Source of the DNA: Falsiroseomonas tokyonensis
Lineage (GTDB): Bacteria > Pseudomonadota > Alphaproteobacteria > Acetobacterales > Acetobacteraceae
Direction: 5' to 3'
NCBI RefSeq assembly: GCF_019024325.1
Contig: NZ_JAFNJS010000002.1
Location: 372,118-436,117, forward strand
DNA length: 64,000 nt
In this document: positions 59,251 to 64,000 of the stretch, in pieces
Numbering within the stretch: the first letter of the stretch is position 1
How the letters are laid out: every line of letters begins with the position of its first letter
Translations under genes and position numbers: made by a program
The notes under the pieces: generated by a model
Told to the model about the DNA's origin: nothing
Databases searched by the model: none
Seen by the model: the letters and a program-made list of their open reading frames with translations, nothing else

Positions 59251-60476
59251 AGGGTCGGGCGCAGGATGCGGATGGCCTCGGCCACCCCATCCTCCTCGGC
59301 CATCCGGGCCGCTAGCTGCGCGGCGGCGGCGGCGAAGGCCGGATGGCCCACCGCCTCGCGGATCGCGGCGGCCAGGCGCGGCGCGGTCAGGGCCCGGTAG
59401 GGGATCGGCGCCGGCCCCGCGCCCAGCGCCTGCACCCGGCGGCCCCAGAAGGGCTGGTCGCCGAAGACGGGGCAGAGGACGGACGGGCGGCCGGCCCGTA
59501 GCCCCGCATCGGTGGTGCCGGCGCCGCCGTGATGCACCACCGCCGCCATGCGCGGAAACAGCCAGCCATGCGGCGCCTCCTCGATCACATGCAGCCCGGG
59601 CCGCGGTGCCGCCAGCGCCAGGCCGCCCCAGCCGGTGGCCAGCACGCCGCGCTGCCCGGCCAGGGCCAGCGCCTCCGCCACCAGCGCGCCCATCCGGGCC
59701 GCATCCTCGGCCGGCAGGCTGCCGAAGCCCAGATAGACCGGCGGTGGCCCGGCGGCGAGGAAGGCGGCCAGCGCCGCGGGCGGGCTCCACGGCCGCGCCG
59801 GCATCACCCAGGCCCCCGTCACATGCACCCGCGCATCCCAATCCGCCGGGCGCGGCAGCAGCGCCGGGCTGTAGGCCTGCAGCACCCCGGCCGGCGCGGC
59901 GCCTCGGCCAGCCGGCGGCAGCCCCAGCCGCCGCGCCCGCCAGTCGCGCAGCGGCACGCGCGCCAGCCGGTCCGCGGCGCGCAGCATCAGCGCATGGCTG
60001 GCGCGGTTCAGCGGGCCGAGCTCGGCGAAGGGCAGCAGCGGGGAGGGAAAGGCGCGGGTCGGCGCCAGCGCCGGCAGCGGCAGCGCGACGAAGCAGGGAA
60101 TGCTCAGCCGCTCCGCGATATGCGCCCCACCCAGCGCCTTGGGATGGCAGACCAGCAGGGACGCGCCCTGCGCCGCCTGCCACTGCGCCTCCAGCAGCGC
60201 GCGGAACATCGGCCCGCGGCCGCGCAGCAGGCGCAGTGTCGCCAGCAGCCGGTGGCGGCCGGCAATGGCGGCGCGGCCCTGCGGCGTATCGATCAGCTCG
60301 AGCAGATCGCCGGGCAGGGGGGCGAAGGCCAGGCCTTCTGCCTCGATCGCCGCCTGGAAGCGGGGCGCGGTGGCCAGGCGCACGGGCAGGCCCGCATCCC
60401 GCAGGCCGCAGGCCAAAGCGAGGAAGGGCTGCACGTCGCCGCGGGTGCCCAGCGTCTGCAGGACGATCAAGCTCAT
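59247..60476 (-). CDS. UDP-glycosyltransferase-like (GT1/MGT) glycosyltransferase
   Basis: A 409-residue GT-B fold glycosyltransferase of family 1. It opens [20 protein letters not shown], the N-terminal motif of sterol and macrolide glucosyltransferases, and has the nucleotide-sugar motif [19 protein letters not shown] and [11 protein letters not shown] near the C-terminus. Acceptor and sugar are unknown. GAGGAG lies directly before the chosen ATG 60476. Divergent from the LLM oxidoreductase; the neighbours to the right suggest a glycolipid or secondary-metabolite role (inference). Confidence 0.87.
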   Translation of the reverse strand: MSLIVLQTLGTRGDVQPFLALACGLRDAGLPVRLATAPRFQAAIEAEGLAFAPLPGDLLELIDTPQGRAAIAGRHRLLATLRLLRGRGPMFRALLEAQWQAAQGASLLVCHPKALGGAHIAERLSIPCFVALPLPALAPTRAFPSPLLPFAELGPLNRASHALMLRAADRLARVPLRDWRARRLGLPPAGRGAAPAGVLQAYSPALLPRPADWDARVHVTGAWVMPARPWSPPAALAAFLAAGPPPVYLGFGSLPAEDAARMGALVAEALALAGQRGVLATGWGGLALAAPRPGLHVIEEAPHGWLFPRMAAVVHHGGAGTTDAGLRAGRPSVLCPVFGDQPFWGRRVQALGAGPAPIPYRALTAPRLAAAIREAVGHPAFAAAAAQLAARMAEEDGVAEAIRILRPTL

Positions 60477-60545
60477 CTCCTCACGCGGGTCCGGTCCCCG
60501 CCGCAGCGGGTTCCGGCGGGGCGGGCGCATGCCCATATAGCTGGC

Positions 60546-61544
60546 ATGACCACGCTCTCCGTCCTCGACCTTTCGCCCATTCCCGAAGGCAGCGATGCCG
60601 GCCAGGCGCTGCGCAATTCCGCCGATCTGGCGCGGCATGCGGAACAGCTCGGCTACAACCGCTTCTGGATGGCCGAGCACCACAATATGCCCGGCATCGC
60701 CAGCGCCGCCACCGCCGTGGCGCTGGCCCATGTCGCCACCGGCACCAGCCGCATCCGCATCGGCGCCGGCGGCATCATGCTGCCCAACCATGCGCCGCTG
60801 ATGGTGGCGGAGCAGTTCGGCACGCTGGCCGCGCTGCATCCCGGCCGTATCGACCTCGGCCTCGGCCGCGCCCCGGGCACGGACCAGCTGGCCGCCCAGG
60901 CGATGCGCCGCAGCCTGGTGCAGGAGGACGATTTCCCGCGCGATGTCATGGAGCTGCTGGCCTATTTCGAGCCGGAGCAGCCGGGCCAGCAGCTGCGCGC
61001 GGTGCCGGGGGCCGGGCTGGCGGTGGAGGCCTGGATCCTCGGCTCCTCCACCTATGGCGCGCAGCTGGCGGCCATGCTGGGCCTGCCCTATGCCTTCGCC
61101 TCCCATTTCGCGCCGGCGCAGATGCGGGCGGCGATGGAGATCTACCGCGCCCGCTTCCGCCCCTCCGCGCGCCTCGCCGCGCCGCATGTGATGCTGGGGG
61201 TGAATGTGGTGGCGGCGCCCACCGATGCGGAGGCGCGATTCCTGTTCTCCTCCTTGCAGCAAGCCTTCGTGAACCTGCGCACCGGCCGCGCCGGCAAGCT
61301 GCCCGCCCCGGTGGAGGGCTTTGCGGAGCGGCTGGACCCGCGGGCGCAGGCGATGCTGGACAATGCGCTGTCCTGCTCCATCGTCGGCGGGCCGGACACC
61401 GTGCGGCAGGGCCTGCAGTCCCTGCTGGCGGAGACCGGCGCGGACGAGCTGATGGTGACGGCGCAGGTGCATGACCATGCGGCGCGGCTGCGCTCCTTCG
61501 GCATCCTGGCGGAGGCCGCGCAGGAGGCCAGGCTCGCCGCCTGA
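60546..61544 (+). CDS. LLM-class flavin-dependent oxidoreductase (MsnO8-type)
   Basis: A 332-residue luciferase-like flavin monooxygenase of the alkanal monooxygenase-like, MsnO8-type group. Landmarks: [38 protein letters not shown] and [16 protein letters not shown]. Substrate unknown. It lies 107 bases upstream of the acyl-CoA dehydrogenase on the same strand. Confidence 0.87.
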   Translation: MTTLSVLDLSPIPEGSDAGQALRNSADLARHAEQLGYNRFWMAEHHNMPGIASAATAVALAHVATGTSRIRIGAGGIMLPNHAPLMVAEQFGTLAALHPGRIDLGLGRAPGTDQLAAQAMRRSLVQEDDFPRDVMELLAYFEPEQPGQQLRAVPGAGLAVEAWILGSSTYGAQLAAMLGLPYAFASHFAPAQMRAAMEIYRARFRPSARLAAPHVMLGVNVVAAPTDAEARFLFSSLQQAFVNLRTGRAGKLPAPVEGFAERLDPRAQAMLDNALSCSIVGGPDTVRQGLQSLLAETGADELMVTAQVHDHAARLRSFGILAEAAQEARLAA

Positions 61545-61650
61545 CGCGGCGCTGCATCCTTTCGCGCCGCCGGCCGTTACCCCTTCCACCCGCCGCTTTC
61601 CCGCGGCGTGGCTGGATCAAGGAATACGGAATGCGCCGCGCCGCTGCCGC

Positions 61651-62793
61651 ATGAGAGGCCTGCACCGCCTGCCGGACCCGGTGGTCCTGCGCGACCCCGC
61701 CGCCGCCATGCTCGATGCGCTGCGCGATGCCGCGCCGGTCATCAGGGCGGAAGCCGCCGGGCTGGACGAGGATGGCAGCTTCCCGCAGGGCGGCCTGGCG
61801 GCCTTGCGGCAGGCCGGGCTGCTGGCCGCACCGCTGCCGGTGGGAATGGGGGGCGCGGGCCTCGGCACCTCGCCCGATGGCGCCTTGCCGCTGACCAATG
61901 CCCTGCGCCTGATCGGCCGCGCCAGCCTGCCGCTCGGCCGGGTCTTCGAGGGGCATGTGAATGCGCTGCGCCTGGTGCTGCGCCATGGCAGCCCGGCCCA
62001 GGCGGAGGCCGCGGCCCGGGATGCCCGGCAGGGGCGCCTCTTCGGCGTCTGGAACACCGATGGCTTCGGGGAGGCGCCGCTGGCCTTGGCTGATGGCGTG
62101 CTGCGCGGCCGCAAGATCCTGTGCTCCGGCGCCGGCTGGGTGGAGCGTGCGCTGGTGACGGCGCGCGAGGCGGCGGAGGCTCCGCCGCAGATGCTGCTGG
62201 TGGCCCTGGCGCCGGGCGAGCGCGCGGATCTCGCCCCCTGGACCGCGCAGGGCATGCGCGCCTCCGCCACCGGCGCGGTGGATTTCACCGGGCTGCCGGC
62301 TTCGGCCATCGGAGTGCCGGGCGATTATCTGCGGCAGCCCGATTTCTCCGGCGGCGCCTGGCGCTTCGCCGCCGTGCAATGCGGCGGGCTAGAGGCGGTG
62401 CTGGGCCTGCTGCGCGCGCATCTGCGGCGCACCGGCCGCGGCGGTGACCCGCACCAGGCGGCACGTCTCGGCCAGGCGGCCATCGCCGCGGAGACGGCGC
62501 GGCTCTGGGTGGTGGCGGCGGCCGAGCGCGCCGAGGCGGCCGAGCCCGCCAGCGACGTGGTGGCGCAGGTGAACCTGGCGCGGCTGGCGGTGGAGCGGGC
62601 GGCGCTGGATGTGCTGGAACTGGCGCAGCGCTCCATCGGCCTGCAGGCCTTCATGCGGCCCAACCCCATCGAGCGCGTGGCCCGCGACCTGGCCACCTAT
62701 CTGCGCCAGCCGGCGCCGGATCGCGCGCTGGTGGAAGCCGCCGCGCATGTGCTGGCGGCGGAGGCCGAGCCCGGCGACCTGTGGGACCGATGA
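61651..62793 (+). CDS. acyl-CoA dehydrogenase family protein
   Basis: A 380-residue protein of the acyl-CoA dehydrogenase fold, rather divergent. It has the N-terminal helical domain (LAALRQAGLLAAPLPVGMGG), a central beta domain, and a C-terminal helical bundle (LDVLELAQRSIGLQAF). The classical catalytic Glu region is not obvious, so it may not oxidise acyl-CoA. A seven-residue mini-ORF (61631-61654, with AGGA upstream) overlaps its ATG by four bases and could couple translation. Its stop overlaps the PIG-L gene by four bases. Confidence 0.8.
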   Translation: MRGLHRLPDPVVLRDPAAAMLDALRDAAPVIRAEAAGLDEDGSFPQGGLAALRQAGLLAAPLPVGMGGAGLGTSPDGALPLTNALRLIGRASLPLGRVFEGHVNALRLVLRHGSPAQAEAAARDARQGRLFGVWNTDGFGEAPLALADGVLRGRKILCSGAGWVERALVTAREAAEAPPQMLLVALAPGERADLAPWTAQGMRASATGAVDFTGLPASAIGVPGDYLRQPDFSGGAWRFAAVQCGGLEAVLGLLRAHLRRTGRGGDPHQAARLGQAAIAAETARLWVVAAAERAEAAEPASDVVAQVNLARLAVERAALDVLELAQRSIGLQAFMRPNPIERVARDLATYLRQPAPDRALVEAAAHVLAAEAEPGDLWDR

Positions 62794-63563
62794 AGGCCGG
62801 CGACTGGCTGCGCGCGGCGGAGCGCGACCTGCCCACCGGCACGGACCCGGCCGCGCTGCTCGGCCCCGATGGCGCCGCGCTGGTGCTGGCGCCGCATCCG
62901 GATGACGAGAGCCTGGGCTGCGGCGGCCTGATCGCCGCCTGCGCCGCGGCGGGGCGGCGCGTGACCGTGGTGGTGGTCAGTGACGGCGCCGGGTCGCATC
63001 CGGGCTCGGAGGCCTGGCCGCCGCCGCGCCTGGCGGCGCTGCGGCAGGCGGAGACGCGCGCGGCGGTGACCGAGCTGGGGCTGGATGCGGGGCGGGACCT
63101 GCATTTCCTCGGCCTGCCGGACCGCGCCGTGCCGTGGCAGGGGCCGGCCTTCGACGCAGCCCTGGCGCGGCTGGCGCAACTCGCGCCCGCGCGCTGCACC
63201 ATCCTGGCCGCCTGGCAGCACGACCCGCATGCGGACCACGCCACCAGCTTCGTGCTGGCCCAGGCACTGCAGCGGCGCCTGGCGCCCGGCGCGCGGCTGC
63301 TGGCCTATCCGGTCTGGGGCCTGGCGCATGCCCATCCGGTGCCCGGCTTCCCGCTGCCGCCGCCGCCCGGCATGCCGGCGCCGCCGCGTGGCTACCGGCT
63401 GGATGTCCGGCCCTGGCTGCCTGCGAAGCGCCGCGCCATCGCGGCACATCGCTCGCAGCTCGGCCAGGTGGTGCGCGACGATCCGGTTGGCTTCGTGCTG
63501 CCCCAGGCGCTGCTGGACCTGGCCTGCCGGCCGCAGGAACTGTTCCTGGAGGAGGCCGTATGA
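62790..63563 (+). CDS. PIG-L family N-deacetylase
   Basis: A 257-residue zinc-dependent N-acetylglucosaminyl-deacetylase-like protein (PIG-L / LmbE fold). The signature LAPHPDDESLGCGG is near residues 34-47, with metal ligands in AHPDDE-type and HADHATSF. Relatives deacetylate GlcNAc-linked compounds such as mycothiol and teicoplanin precursors. It is coupled to the acyl-CoA dehydrogenase and to the methyltransferase by four-base overlaps. Confidence 0.88.
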   Translation: MKAGDWLRAAERDLPTGTDPAALLGPDGAALVLAPHPDDESLGCGGLIAACAAAGRRVTVVVVSDGAGSHPGSEAWPPPRLAALRQAETRAAVTELGLDAGRDLHFLGLPDRAVPWQGPAFDAALARLAQLAPARCTILAAWQHDPHADHATSFVLAQALQRRLAPGARLLAYPVWGLAHAHPVPGFPLPPPPGMPAPPRGYRLDVRPWLPAKRRAIAAHRSQLGQVVRDDPVGFVLPQALLDLACRPQELFLEEAV

Positions 63564-64000
63564 CCAAGCCCAGCCTGCCGCCGGACTATTTCGAGGCGCT
63601 GTACCAGGCCGATCCCGACCCCTGGCGCTTCGCCGAAAGCGCCTATGAGCGCGACAAGTACCGCGACACGCTGGAGGCCCTGCCGCGCCCGCGCCATGCC
63701 AGCGCGCTGGAGGCCGGCTGTTCCATCGGCGTGCTGACCGCCGCCCTGGCGCCGCGCTGCGAGGCCCTGTTGGCGGTGGATGCCGCGGCGGCGCCACTGG
63801 AAGCCGCCCGCACCCGCTGCGCCGGACTGCCGCAGGTGACGATCCGCCAGGCGGTGCTGCCGCGGGACTGGCCCGAGGGCCGCTTCGACCTGATGCTGTT
63901 CTCCGAGGTCCTGTACTACCTCGACGCCGCGGACCTCGATCGCCTCGCGACGCGGGTCGCCGAGGCCCTGGCGCCGGGCGGCGACATCCTGCTGGTGCAC
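63560..64000 (+). CDS. SAM-dependent methyltransferase, partial (NodS-like)
   Basis: The first 147 codons of a class I methyltransferase, cut by the right edge. It has the PDYFEALYQADPDPWRFAES opening shared with NodS-type N-methyltransferases, motif I ALEAGCSIGVLTAAL, and the FDLMLFSEVLYYLD region. Together with the PIG-L gene, the pattern resembles modification of an amino sugar (deacetylate, then N-methylate), by analogy with Nod factor synthesis; that is inference. Confidence 0.82.
   Translation, partial: MTKPSLPPDYFEALYQADPDPWRFAESAYERDKYRDTLEALPRPRHASALEAGCSIGVLTAALAPRCEALLAVDAAAAPLEAARTRCAGLPQVTIRQAVLPRDWPEGRFDLMLFSEVLYYLDAADLDRLATRVAEALAPGGDILLVH

Noticed and set aside
59150-61474. 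Forward open frame of 774 codons across the glycosyltransferase
   Set aside because: Proline-, arginine- and alanine-rich nonsense composition antisense to a clear GT1 gene.

Overview
This is a very GC-rich (about 70% by eye), densely packed chromosomal segment. Its gene repertoire looks like a free-living alphaproteobacterium, most like Acetobacteraceae of the Roseomonas group. That placement is inference from gene content: several orphan Bug/TTT periplasmic receptors, a hut locus using HutF, CydDC, MinCDE and many four-base ATGA overlaps between genes. No rRNA, tRNA, CRISPR array, prophage or intact transposase was seen. Both edges cut genes: hutU on the left and a methyltransferase on the right.

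Layout. 1-5045: histidine-utilisation locus. hutU is divergent from hutC-hutF-SDR-GNAT, with a perfect 20-bp palindromic HutC-type operator between them. 5051-7568: reverse-strand operon of NodB-like deacetylase, lipocalin and site-2 protease, with four-base overlaps. 7695-11020: cydDC. 11021-19779: small enzymes, an asparaginase, an MFS exporter, a Bug receptor, an RTX protein with an AT-rich upstream island, a serine hydrolase, and msrA-msrB. 19864-24037: exported beta-propeller, deacetylase, glycine-zipper lipoprotein, Kelch protein and histidine phosphatase.

24034-29211 is the most system-like block. On the reverse strand it holds a TSUP sulfur-anion transporter, a 46-residue secreted CxC peptide, two tandem rhodanese-ChrB fusion paralogues, a ChrA chromate transporter and an unknown membrane protein. 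29387-44056: TPP enzyme and flavin-fold protein, short Hsp70-like ATPase, serA, an HWE histidine kinase, an M20 amidase with GNAT, a Bug receptor, a 569-residue exported protein, a flavin monooxygenase with a maleate-isomerase relative, and a CNNM/CorC protein. 44299-47604: urate oxidation (puuD-uraH) followed by 3-hydroxyacyl-CoA dehydrogenase and SDR. 47688-57116: VOC proteins, luciferase-like oxidoreductase, Bug receptors, RidA, M20 amidase, a cyoA-like gene remnant, hydrolase, D-2-hydroxyacid dehydrogenase, thioesterase and an NMT1-like binding protein. 57312-59250: minCDE. 59247-64000: glycosyltransferase, LLM oxidoreductase, acyl-CoA dehydrogenase, PIG-L deacetylase and methyltransferase.

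The two most unusual non-coding features are a 168-bp imperfect palindrome (50727-50894) with CTAG at both ends that supplies the stop codons of two convergent genes, and a nested 44-nt hairpin (21734-21777) flanked by 7-bp direct repeats. The overall theme is catabolism of amino acids, purines and ureide-like compounds with much uptake and redox capacity. Pathway links between separate blocks are inferred from neighbourhood only.
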